Shown one piece after another: positions 46,781 through 57,769 of a stretch of 64,000 bases of DNA. The notes beneath the pieces are model-generated. The model had not been told where the DNA came from and did no database searches. It saw nothing but the letters and a program-made list of their open reading frames with translations. This DNA is from Cavia porcellus (Eukaryota > Chordata > Mammalia > Rodentia > Caviidae). The stretch is taken from the NCBI RefSeq assembly GCF_034190915.1, contig NW_026947484.1, forward strand, positions 73,797,482 to 73,861,481. Direction: 5' to 3'. The position numbers and the translations under genes were made by a program. Each line of letters starts with the position of its first letter. Within the stretch, counting starts at the first letter, position 1.

Positions 46781-46787
46781 ACCAATG
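46774..46787. repeat. Target-site duplication, right copy (ID at 46668)
   Basis: Perfect match to 46653-46666. Confidence 0.85.
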
Positions 46788-47119
46788 AAGACAAAATATA
46801 GGCATGTTCCACCAGCTGTAGACATCAAAGGACGGGGGCCATTTGCAGGATAAAGCATTTCAGCTCATGTCTAAATTAAACTCATCTGATTGGCTCCCCC
46901 AGGAGCATTTTTTAAGCTTTTCCAATAGTGTCAGGCCCCTAGATGTCTTCTTGTGTCCTTTGACTTGCAGATGAGGCAAAGTAACAAATGCATGAGTTGT
47001 TGGTGCTCCGTGACCCTTTGTTCAAATCGCTGATGTAGAGGGCACAGAGCAAGCTGGTCATCAGCAGTGGGGGTCCAGGCACAGGTTCCCCAAAACCAAC
47101 ATCTACTCTGTCTCTTACA

Positions 47120-47255
47120 AAGTCACCCTGAAATTATGATATTCATTTTCACTTTGCTACCACCTCGAATTTTACAGATGAAGAAATTGAAGCCAAAGAT
47201 GTTCACAAGCGTTGGCTGTGTCATCTGATGGAGTTAAAACCTGAATCCAAGTTGT
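47120..47255 (-). mobile_element. MIR SINE fragment
   Basis: Antisense MIR: gaattttacagatgaagaaa, ttgaagccaaagatgttcac, ttaaaacctgaatccaagtt. Confidence 0.6.
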
Positions 47256-47259
47256 CTTC

Positions 47260-48100
47260 CCTTCATTTCTGTTTCATTATTACATTTATGAGGCTGTGCC
47301 TGTCAGAGATTTTTCTCTTTCCAGTGACACAGAGATGTCAGGCTTTCGCTGCTATGACTTCAGGGAGACCTCCAAGGAACTGACAGTTCTAGAAACCCAT
47401 GTCCCTGAAATGTTGGGGCACCTAGGAGAGCCTCGGATGCCAGATGGCCTTGGTTGCACACAATATACTTTGAGAAGCAGGAAACTCCCAGGTTCACCTA
47501 CACGTAATGACATGCATATGTGGCTTGTTTCATTCTTTAAATGTTAGGTAATCAGTGAACCATGGCTCTAACTGGGAATTATGTTAGTACACGTGAGAGA
47601 AACACAATTTAAAGTAGCTCAAGTAAAATAAATAAATGGATTTGAAGCTGCACATGGCCAGAAAGTCTAAGGTAAGCTGAGCTCAGGCTGAAGGGGCTCC
47701 AGGGTTTAACTGATGTCAGCAGGGTCTACCTCCATCCCTCAGGTATTGGCCCACACCGAGATCAGGGTGAGCAGCCCAGGGAATACCAGGCTCCCTGTGT
47801 CACTGTGACATTCTAATCAATACTGAGAGTACAACTCTCAACTTGGTATCTGAAAGTTTTTATTTTATCACCAGTGGCCTGAACAATTGAGAAAAATCCT
47901 CATTACAAAAAACGATCTTTCCTGGTAATTGCAATTAAAAGGTCATGGGAAGATTGTTTTGCTTACCTTGGACCAGAGCACAGCCCTGAGTTGATCCCCG
48001 TGGCAAGCAAGCTGAGAGAAATGAGAGCCAGGTTCTGTTCACCCACTATCAGAGCTCCAGGTTCCAGCAAAAAGAGAGGTTCCATAACCAGAAAACTGGG
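47260..48100. other. Unassigned intronic DNA
   Basis: No gene was recognised. 47580-47700 may be an old repeat (gtgagagaaacacaatttaa…) but no family could be named. Confidence 0.4.
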
Positions 48101-48103
48101 AGA

Positions 48104-48232
48104 GCTGGATGTGGTGGCACATGCCTGTCATCTCAGCACCTAGGAGGCTGAGGCAAGAGGATCGCTGTGAGTCCAAGGCCAGCCTGGACAATAAAGCAAG
48201 ACCCTGTCTCAGGAAAAAAAAAAAAAAAAAAG
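48104..48232 (+). mobile_element. B1 SINE
   Basis: gctggatgtggtggcacatg, ctgaggcaagaggatcgctg, aaggccagcctggacaataa, gaccctgtctcagg and an A tail. Confidence 0.92.
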
Positions 48233-48298
48233 TGGAAAAGGAAGGATACTTGTATGAGGAAAGCAGCTGGAAGAAAGGTGTACTCTCTGCAGATATAT

Positions 48299-48390
48299 AA
48301 GCTGGGTGTGGTGGTGCATGCCTGTAATATCAGCCCTTGGGAGGCTGAGGCAGGATTGTTGCAAGTTCACGACCAGCCTGAGCTAAAATA
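48299..48390 (+). mobile_element. B1 SINE, 3'-truncated
   Basis: aagctgggtgtggtggtgca, cttgggaggctgaggcagg, cacgaccagcctgagcta, then homology ends. Confidence 0.88.
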
Positions 48391-48889
48391 AATATTGGAG
48401 ATTAAAGAGTGTCTGATTTGCTCAAATGTAAGCACCTCAAAATTTATATTCTAGATTAAATGTTCCAGGAATGAGTTCTTCATTCAATATCCAAAAACAG
48501 AAAGTCAAATCAAAGCTAAACAGGCTTTAAACATTCACCCAAGTCATAATTCATAAAGTTCGCTTCTGGTAGATCCAAATATGTCACCAGTTGCCACTAT
48601 GTAATACATGGTGGTTATTTATTATTATAATCACTATTACCTGTCTCAATACTTGACTATCTCTGCCAAAACTTTTAGAGGAAATTTTGTGCACCAGCCT
48701 TTTCTGCCAACACCCAAGTTGCTTCCTTAGAAAAACATGATTCTATGAAGCTCAGGTCACCTCGAATGTTCCCCACTCATCTCCCTCTGTGCCAGCCCAT
48801 ACTATTACCCCTAGGGCCGCAGTGTGACAATTACTACTGTGAGGCCAGAGGCCACAGGTGTGTGACACCTGACAACTGAAAACGATGGT

Positions 48890-49055
48890 TATATTCAAAC
48901 CACCTCTTCTACTTGACTGAAAAATCACCTGACCCCACTGGACCTCGGTCTCCTAATCTATAAAATTGAGATGATAATAATTCCTCCCTTGTGGTCATCA
49001 TGACATTTTGAATCCATAGTAAGAGTAAAGCATGTAACTTGGTGCCTGAAAAACT
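48890..49055 (+). mobile_element. MIR SINE
   Basis: Sense MIR: aatcacctgaccccactgga, cctcggtctcctaatctat, aaaattgagatgataataa, taaagcatgtaacttggtgc. Confidence 0.7.
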
Positions 49056-49063
49056 CTATTTAA

Positions 49064-49222
49064 AGCCAGGCATGGTGATGCGTGCCTGTAATCCCAGCAG
49101 TTGGGAGGCTGAGGCAGGAGGATTGTTGTAAGTTTGAGACCAGCCTGAGTTACAAAGTAAATTCAAGACCAGGCTAAACTGCATAGCAAGATCCCAAGAC
49201 CCCATCTCAAAAAGACCAAAAC
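49064..49222 (+). mobile_element. B1 SINE, full length
   Basis: agccaggcatggtgatgcgt through gaccagcctgagttacaaag and the second unit agaccaggctaaactgcata to ccatctcaaaaagacc. Same internal duplication and 'aaaagacc' end as 14825. Confidence 0.92.
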
Positions 49223-49312
49223 AAAAAAGCTCTATTTGATAAATGATGACCTAAGAATGACAGTGCCCAAGTAGAAGTGACCTCATCTGTTTTACTGATA
49301 GCAGTGTACATA

Positions 49313-49520
49313 CAGTGGTACCTCAGTTTACGAGCTTAATTTGTTTTATGATTTGGGGTAAGATCGCTGTATTTGTGTTTGTGTGGGGAAGATGCCTTGG
49401 CCATGGTCATGTTTGTCACCCACTGTGGAATTTGCAAATGGAGCAAAATTTTCCCAAAAGCTTTTGTTTGTGAAGTGAATCATTTGCAAACAGAAACATT
49501 TATAAACCGAGGTACAACTG
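49313..49520 (+). mobile_element. Small inverted-repeat DNA element, copy B (208 bp)
   Basis: Ends cagtggtacctcagttta and, on the complement, cagttgtacctcggttta (16 of 18 identical). TA precedes the left end; the right flank is tgta. The interior aligns with the complement of 28170-28372. No coding capacity, so a non-autonomous (MITE-like) element of Tc1/mariner type is likely. Confidence 0.7.
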
Positions 49521-49524
49521 TGTA

Positions 49525-50145
49525 CAGACAACATCTGGCACATGCTAGGACTCATATCTAACCACTGAAGTCATCAATGAGTGATCAATATTCTTAAATC
49601 CTAGCTCTTTTCCTGGCTGTGGCCAGTTAACCAGGTTATCGTCCCCCTGTGTTCTTCAGTTCCCTTCCCTGTGAGAAGGGAAATCAGTGGTCTCTTGAAT
49701 GGCTTGGGTCACGAGCGCCTGACACGGTTACACTGGACACTCTTCAGGGGCAGGCACTTTGCCTTGTCTATTGCAAACTTCGTAGTTACAGATCCTTTCC
49801 CTTTAAAGCAGGGTTTAAAGATTCCTAAAGCCCTAGCACATGCCCGCATCCCAAATTCATCCGAATCTTAAAATGTTAAGTTTTCAAGGACCCATATGTT
49901 TGAAAATACTAAGTTTTAAAAGTCAGAAAATCTCCCCATCCATCTGAAGAGCAAGATCTTGGCATGGAAAGATTAGTCTAGAAAATTATGGTCCACATGC
50001 TGAGCCACCTTAAGATAAAATGAATTTTATGGCAAGTTTATTTTCATGCAAATCCAAATTTCAGAGCAATAAGGGGACTACCTAACATAGAAAGGAATCA
50101 CAGACATTTTTGTCTGGCTCCAACAAAAGAATGGAACAAAAAGAA
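49525..50145. other. Unassigned intronic DNA
   Basis: No gene or repeat was recognised. Confidence 0.4.
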
Positions 50146-50149
50146 CTTC

Positions 50150-50240
50150 CATCATTTAAGCCCTTTGATTTGTATGCTGCTTTACAATTTCCACAGCATT
50201 TTCACAACTTTTATCATCTGATCTTCACGACTCTGTGGAA
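50150..50240 (-). mobile_element. Possible MIR fragment
   Basis: ttacaatttccacagcattt, tatcatctgatcttcacgac resembles the 3' end of an antisense MIR. Confidence 0.35.
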
Positions 50241-50317
50241 TGGTTATCAGATAATTTGTTTCCACAATGGCATGTGCTTGAGCATAAAGCGAGCTGTATT
50301 AATAATTATGCCAGGAG

Positions 50318-50395
50318 GGCTAGGGGTAGAGCTCAGGGGTACAGCACTTTCCCAGCATGTTTGGGCCTTAATGCTGAGGAAATATAGACACAGAT
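50318..50395 (+). mobile_element. Old ID-type SINE
   Basis: gggctaggggtagagctcag, gggtacagcactttcccagc, atgtttgggccttaatgctg. Of the general rodent ID type with substantial decay. Confidence 0.65.
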
Positions 50396-50399
50396 TGAC

Positions 50400-52485
50400 A
50401 CAGAGACAAAGACAGATGCTGGGGTGACTGAGATGAACCAAAACTGTCCAGGGAAACTAGGAAGAATGCTTATCCTGGCTACAAACCTTACCTTCATGTA
50501 AGAACTTTCAGGAGGAAAATGACCATGTCTTCCTTGCCTCTGTATCCCATCAATCAACAGAACTCCGGACAGATGGCAGAAATGTAATAAATACCATTTA
50601 TCCATGGAAATGAAGTTGGGTCTCAGCCCAACCAACCACTGGCCAAAACCACCTAAACAATCTGAACCACAGCCCTGAAATGTCACTGGGGTGGGCTCTC
50701 TCCTCTTAAATGAGTGACCTGCAGGATGGCAAACCCCCCCCCCGTCACAGTTCCTGCCACCTCCTGGAGTGACGCCCATCTTCGTGGTCACTCCTACCAT
50801 CATGTTCCTGATTCCATATGTTTTCTTTCTTTTCCTCATCATGGAAGTTATAATGTAAAACTAAGCCTTTCTGAAGCTTCAAAAAACCAAAATTCACTCA
50901 TACAAAGTATGTAATAAATAATAGAAGCTTAGAGATAAGGAGTAGTTTACCTTACAATGATGCGGACAACACACATCTAAGCAGCAGGCACCCCTAGTGT
51001 TGACTCCCCTGGGCAACTTCTCCTAGGGGCCTTTCCAGGGCTCCTTCATCCCAACTTCCCTAGTGTCACAATGCTATACACACCCAGCACTGCCACCCCT
51101 CCTTGTCCATTATTTCTTTGATATGCATCCCTCCAAAGTGAAATAAACTCCTCTCCTTTCAAACAGAGAGAACAGTTTTCCCATTTTCTGATATTCTGGT
51201 CCCTGCCCACATGGATCAATTTCCCTAAGCAGCTTTGCAAGGTGCTTTTGCAAAGACAGCCTCTTTCCGAGTAGCATTTTGTGTATCGATTCATAGGAGA
51301 GGGTGATTCCTTCAGCCTTTCTTATAGGTGGTGAGAGAGCAAATTTGGACTCCTGTCTTTCCTTAGAGTACAAAGAATAACATGCTTTGACCTGAGGCCA
51401 CCACCACCAGGAGGACACGTTTACAAGGACCATGAACACCAGGGATCTGGCATCTCTAGTGTTGGGCAGGCTGTTCCTAGCAGATTTTTAAGGTTCTCAC
51501 CATATACATAAGCTCAGTAGAATTCTAAACCCAGGTGGAAATGTACAGACCTAGGGACACTTGTGCTGGTGTTTGAGAAAGAACTGGAACTCAGGTCAGC
51601 AGAGGGCCAGGTGCATTATTCTGCACCACGCGACCAGTTCTCATGACAAGGGCAGTCATCCTTGGGCACTACTTACACGGAAGCTACGCCTCCCAATACC
51701 TTGAGACTTGTGTGTGCCTCTGGCTCAGCACAACAGTGGACCTCCATGTACTCAGAGATCGGTGTATTTAGCTCATTGCAAACCCACAGCTCCTGAGCCC
51801 CTCTCAGCTTGCAAGGTTATCACTGCTAACTTCCCAGCAGGTCTGTAGAACCCCACTTTTCTTTCTCCACTTGTTTTAGAGCAGTGAATTGGCATCATTC
51901 ATTACATCAATCACTGCTCAGTCCTGATGACCCAATCATGCAGACAGGCAATGGCACAATTCTGAAATAAGCAGTTTCTGTTAATCATAAAATGAATGGA
52001 GGTAACCATAGTAAATCACTGTGCCCCGTGTACCAGGGGGGTCCTGAGCAGGGGCAACGGGGGATTAAGAAAAAAACTAGAGACACATACTAAAAGAAGA
52101 GCTGGGACCAGGTGGGACCTGACCTCTCTGTTGGAGAGGTAGCAACAACCTAGCATGTTCTGACTCTTTATTTATACACTGTAAAAAATGGGGGGAGGTG
52201 GAGGGGTGCAACAGGCCAAAAGTGCAAGGTCACAGTGTTTTGCTGGGAACACTGAAAGCAAAACAGTGCCATAGTTAACAGGGTGGAGCACCAAGGCTGG
52301 ACTGACCTGGGACACCTGCTGGACTGGCCTTGCTCCAGTCCCAATAACTTGTTCACATGGTTCGCCTCTTGAGCTCTGCGCTCTTGTTCAAGTCCCAAGT
52401 GTGTGGTCTATCTCTGGCTCAGCCACTCCCAGCAGTAAAGCTAGCCTGCCCCAGTACCAAATAAGTACTAATTTAACCTCACTCC
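50400..52485. other. Unassigned intronic DNA
   Basis: About 2 kb without a recognised repeat or gene. The 169-codon minus-strand frame at 50333-50842 partly overlaps the ID and has no recognised homology. C-run near 50735. Confidence 0.4.
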
Positions 52486-52489
52486 ATAC

Positions 52490-52640
52490 AATACCGTGAT
52501 GGGGCAGGTTCTATCACAGTGCCACCTGCCTTACAGCTGAGAAACTAAGCACAGAGGCTAAATTCTTAGCTAAAGTCAGGCAGGAAGAAGTTCAAGGAGT
52601 CTAGGCATAAACTCAGGTTGTCTGAGTCTAGAACACTCGC
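52490..52640 (-). mobile_element. MIR SINE
   Basis: Antisense MIR: ccttacagctgagaaactaa, gcacagaggctaaattctta, ataaactcaggttgtctgag. Confidence 0.7.
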
Positions 52641-52644
52641 TCTG

Positions 52645-54050
52645 CCCTCCAAGTATCTCTGACCAGGCCTGGATATTAAGGATATGTTTTGGACATTTAA
52701 TGGTGACTCAACTTTTCTTGGTATACTACAAACTGTAGGCCACCTGATTAATAGAGCCCACTGAACACACGGATCTATTACTGCGCTCCTCTGAACCCCT
52801 CTAAAATAAGAATGTGAGCTCTTTATTTGGACAGAAGCAATATTTCATCCTCTCCACACTCATTTCTCCTCTGGCTTGTTGGAAGACTGAATATCGCAGA
52901 CGCCTTTGGAGAGTACTTGGTGCCACACAGCAGTACCGTGACCAACAGACGTGATCAGAAGTGCTGTGTGCATCTTAGACTTAGAAGAGGAGAAGCAGAT
53001 GGGAAAATGGGCAACAGCAGACCAGAAATAAAGGAAAATACTAAGCTGCTATCAAGCTGCCTTATGCTTCATTCCAACAGCCCCCAAGTTAGGGCATCCA
53101 GAAACTCAAAATGGGAAATCAAAGGGAAGAAAAATATGAAAGTATTTAAGTCTTTTCAAAGAGTTATCCAAAAAGCCACACCTTCTTCCCTGTTCCCCAA
53201 GTCCTCTCCAATCAAAAAGAAAAGGCCTATTCCCTGTAGAGGGTAAAACAGACTTTCAAGTCTGAGCAAGGAAACATCAGGTCATTAGAGAGGGCTGGAC
53301 CACACTTCTGAACAGGAGCTGGGAAAGGAGGCCAAACAAATTGATGCATATTAGATGCTGAGAGCCCAGCTCTCTCCAGCTTAGTTTCCCAGTGTGCTGG
53401 CAGCTGAGACTTTATCCTCCAAGCAGGAGAATGGAAGTAACTTTATGAAAGATGGAGGCTGCAAAAAAGAAAGGAGGTCACATGCAAAAGAGCTAGAACG
53501 CATCCAACTTCTAAACACCAATGCCAAAAATGACCATGAAATGTTTGCAATGTCTTAAAAATTCCGGAGAACATTGATTTACAGTCTGGACTTCTGTTCT
53601 TAATGTAGCAGCTACTTGTGAAGGCAGAGTAAGAATATCAGACAGAAGGGGTGCAAAAATATCACTCTCTGTGGGAATGATTTCCTCAGAAATTCCTAAA
53701 GGATGTGCTCCACCAAAACAAATGAGGAAACCAAAAAACAAAATGTAACAACAACAACAACAAAGCAGAAAATGCAGACCATACAAACAGGAGCTCCAGC
53801 ACGGGAGAGGAGAGCTGGATGGAGGGGCCAAGGTGACAGCTCTGCCTCAGACTGAGAGGCAAAGGCAGGAGCAACCAGCAGACCTTGTCGCTTCAGCCTG
53901 CGCTTGCAGAATGTCACTTCTACTTCTGCAGAATCCAGCTGGCTAAACCATGTGTTGAGCCCACCCAGATTCAACACAGAAAGGAATGTCACAAGAGAGT
54001 GTGCACTGAGAGGTATCATGCCTTAGAAGCCATCTTCGAAGACCAACTAC
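52645..54050. other. Unassigned intronic DNA
   Basis: No transposon or gene was recognised. The 139-codon frame at 52827-53246 has no known motif. There is a short AAC repeat near 53745-53764. Confidence 0.4.
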
Positions 54051-54053
54051 CAG

Positions 54054-54101
54054 GGAAGGAAGGAAGGAAGGAAGGAAGGAAGGAAGGAAGGAAGGAAGGA
54101 A

Positions 54102-54147
<46 letters not shown>

Positions 54148-54148
54148 A
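54054..54148. repeat. (GGAA)n-(GAAA)n compound purine repeat
   Basis: About 13 GGAA units pass into about 10 GAAA units, a 95-nt uninterrupted purine strand. Confidence 0.97.
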
Positions 54149-54149
54149 G

Positions 54150-56050
54150 ATGAGCTTCAAAAAGTCCAGTGCTTGTCTCTTGGGAAAGAAAAAATAGGAT
54201 AATGTGACTGGTGATTTTAATTTTAAAAAATCCTATAGGAATCCTATAGCTTCAATTCTCTGTATGTATAATTGTAATCAAGACACTGGCCATATGGTAT
54301 TTGTATTGCTTGGTACTCAAAGAGAAAGACAAAGTGGGTAAGAAAGAGAACACAAAAGATAGGAAATCATTAACACAATAATTCAAAAATAAATAGTCCC
54401 AGAACTGGAGGCCACTCTTTCTATAGAATCCTGCTGAATAAAATAACACTGTGAGAGAGGCAGACATTTTATTTACCTAGCTATGTAAATGAATTCCTTT
54501 TTGTCACATCGCAAATAAACAAAATACCCCAGTAGAATTTTTCCTTTCTCTCCCTCAGTCTTACAGTGGTGTTTCTCAGCTAGCATACTGTGCATAAGAC
54601 AGGAACACTTTTATAAAGTAACCAGTGGGAGACCAGTGAAGTATTGGCTTCTTTTATTACACAAAGAACACAATAAAGAGGACACATCCATTTAGAAAGG
54701 TAAAAGAAAGGAAATAGCATGGAGCTCTATGATGTTATTAATCGTAAGCCATATAATTTCATTGGTCTGTTGTGCTGCTGAATGTTGCTAAGACAAAAGG
54801 AAACAGTAGCAATATTTACAGGAGAAACTCTTAGCTACCTGTCACCAGGGAGACAGGGTACATATTTAAATACCTGAATTTATGAGGTTTTATGACTGAG
54901 GTCCATAAAAGTCCAAAAATGAGGCTAAGAATGCCTCTTCAAAAGGAATAGATCTTACACAGAAAAAGCAGACCCACATAAATAAGAAGAAAACTAAGCT
55001 AAATTACCTCCTCCCGTCAACCCTAAACCTAGTAGCTAGGAAGGGAAGGGAAGCAGGGGGGACAGGAAACAAGCTGTCCCCCCACACAGGGCACAAGCCT
55101 GAGAAAAGTGGCCTTCAGTCCCCATGGAACATTGGCAGCCCTGACTGGTCAGGACAAGTGAGAAAAATCCATCGGCTGATTGCATCAGGTGCCACCAGAG
55201 AATGCCAGCTGATGTTTTTTTTTACACAAATGGCCTCGCAGGGTCTCAGAGCTACCTGCCTCGCTAGAGCAACATGGATTTATGCAGAATGTCCAGTGGC
55301 CATGGGCCAAGCTGTCCAGGCACAAATACACACACCCACTCTCCTGAAATCACTTTCCTAAAGAACACCCACATTTTTCAAATCCAAACACAGAGTCTGT
55401 CTCTAAATTCAGGCTCCTGCATTGCAAATACGTCTGCCTCATCTTGTATATATCTGAGCCCCTGTGAGCTCACTCACTCGGGGAGTGTTTGAGAGAAAAC
55501 TCCATGAAACAGTAGCACTCAGTGGACCCTTCAAGCTCTGTCACAGAATCACTCTGAACAGCAATGCACAGCTCTCACAAAGGCCCACGTCCAGCATAAT
55601 CCAGGACTGTTACACAGAGAGTAACAAAGCACAGTGCTCTTTCTCCTTGGCCAAAGGAGCTGCTGCCGGTGTCACCATCCCCACCTGCCTGCTGTCCATT
55701 AAGGGTAACCTGAGGCAGATCAGAACTGCGCCAGGGAGCGCCATCTGCCTGGAATCTTGGTTCCTTAAAAGGCAAGTATACACTGTTCCAAATTGAGGGC
55801 AGAGCTCCGTCGATGGCATTATCTTAAGTGCTACGAAGTTTTCCTAAGGTCTAAACGTCTTAAAGGATGGCAGAAATGCACACTGCAAAGTACAAACAGA
55901 ATACTCCAAAGGCGCCAGTGGAAGGAACTCTGGAACTCCGGAGATTTTGTTGTAGAAAGGACATTGGAAACACAAGGCTACAGTTCAGAATTCCTTTAAA
56001 GGGCCACATGCAAATCCAAGCTGCTTTTACCTAATAAGTAGCTGGGAGAA
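54150..56050. other. Unassigned intronic DNA
   Basis: No gene or clear repeat was recognised. The frames at 55158-55999 overlap on both strands. Confidence 0.4.
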
Positions 56051-56055
56051 TCACA

Positions 56056-56090
<35 letters not shown>
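56056..56090. repeat. (AAT)n microsatellite
   Basis: About 11 AAT units. Confidence 0.95.
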
Positions 56091-56880
56091 GCCAATTACT
56101 TTCTTAGAGCACTTTAAAATTGAGCACACATATTTCTTTAAATCTTATTGATACTGAAAATAACCTCCAAATAAGCAGTATACAACAGTACCCACACAGG
56201 AATATATCATTTTACCCAATCAGTAAGCTCAAGTGTGCTTGTAAACTGTACTTTTTGAACTGCATTATATTTTATATACATATAGAAATGTCTAATTAAG
56301 CAGGGAGAAATGCATACTTTTGTCAAAGGGAATCCTCTCATAAAGTAAATAGTGCCTACACTGTGGCTCGGTAAATGTTTATTTGACAGCATGATGGTTT
56401 AAAATGGAGAGCAATGTTTATGCCTAGGAATGGTGCCTGGGCTGGAGCGATAGCTATGCATGTGCCTGGCAGGGAGGGTGAAAACAGTCCTTGCTGCTCC
56501 AAAGGAAATGAATACTAGGTTTGTCCTGGGAATCTCAGGAATGGTCAGAGTATATTAAATAGGTCTTCAGGGGCCTTGATCCAAAACAGAAGTTCAGTCA
56601 TAGAACCCTAAGGAGAAATCAAGGGGCAAGGGGGAGAAGTGTGCGTGTGTCTCTGTGTTTCTCTTGAAAGAGAAGCCTCGGGGTTACCCCTATTTCCCAG
56701 TACCTGTAATAAAGCCTGGTAGAGAACTAGAGTTTGGTAAAATTTGTTGAAAAAAGAAAAAAAGAAAGAAAAAACAGCTAAGAACCCAGGTCTCAGCCCC
56801 AAAGGTCCACTTTGTTTCCTGTCCTAATTAGAGAAAATAGAATTAAAATGTCAGGAATTTAAACTGTGAAACTTGACTGC
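56091..56880. other. Unassigned intronic DNA
   Basis: No gene or repeat was recognised. Confidence 0.4.
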
Positions 56881-56884
56881 TTGA

Positions 56885-57045
56885 CTGCCAGCGTCTGAAT
56901 TTCACCCCTGGTGTTTCCTAGTGACTTCCACCTGGACAGTTCTCTGTGACTCTTTTCTTCATCTAAAAAATGGGAAGAGTAGCACTAAGTGACTATAAGA
57001 ACTCATTACATTGACACGGAGAAATAGTACCTGATACAATACAAG
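56885..57045 (+). mobile_element. MIR SINE
   Basis: Sense MIR: gtctgaatttcacccctggt, tgtgactcttttcttcatct, aaaaaatgggaagagtagca, agtacctgatac-type end. Confidence 0.65.
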
Positions 57046-57049
57046 CATG

Positions 57050-57690
57050 ATTCGAATGCTTGCTATTTTATCATCTTTCTTATGTGCTAAAGATAAACCA
57101 AAGACAATTCAGTTTTCCTGCAAATAGCTTCTTTCGCCAGGCTGCATGTTTTGTCTCTTACAAGCCAAATAGGAAATCTCTAGAGCTAAAGTTAATTCAG
57201 CTTTTCATGATTCCTTGTAACTCTCTCCTGGGATTCACCTAATGATATTTTTCCCAAGAGGAGATGGTTATCATTCAGAGCAAGAAAATAGAGCAAAGAA
57301 TATATCATAGACAGGCCCTGTTTGGTGTGTGTCCAGCCTTTAGTCTGGTTTTTCTCATGAGCTAGTCAAAGTCAGAGAGGTGACAGAGGGTGGATCCTGG
57401 CAACCCCAGTCACATGACACCCTCTCAGCTAGTTTTCTTGCAGTCAGTGATCTACATCCAGGCAGCCAACCTGGTGTCCTGTCATGAAAGGGTACATGGA
57501 TTCCTGGTGACCAAACCTCTACTGCATGGAGTTGTGACTTTTACACATAAAGTGTAAGGATGGAAACAAATCGAGTCCCTAGCAAGAATACTTAATCCAG
57601 GTGAGACTGTTTAGATAAGACAAGAAAGGCTCTGAAGAGCCCAACAAGAAGAAATCCTTCTCAGCACTGTTAGAGGGGAGGGGACATCAC
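57050..57690. other. Unassigned intronic DNA
   Basis: No gene or repeat was recognised. Confidence 0.4.
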
Positions 57691-57693
57691 GGC

Positions 57694-57763
57694 CCCTGCC
57701 CTGCCCTGCCCTGCCCTGCCCTGCCCTGCCCTGCCCTGCCCTGCCCTGCCCTGCCCTGCCCTG
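57694..57763. repeat. (CCCTG)14 pentanucleotide repeat
   Basis: Fourteen uninterrupted copies of ccctg. The complement is (CAGGG)n, G-rich. Confidence 0.97.
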
Positions 57764-57769
57764 GCCCAT

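Noticed and set aside
50333..50842. 169-codon minus-strand frame as a gene
   Set aside because: Begins in low-complexity sequence, overlaps an old ID, and has no known motif.
53885..54202. Lys/Glu-rich 105-codon frame as a protein
   Set aside because: Its second half is the translated GGAA/GAAA repeat.
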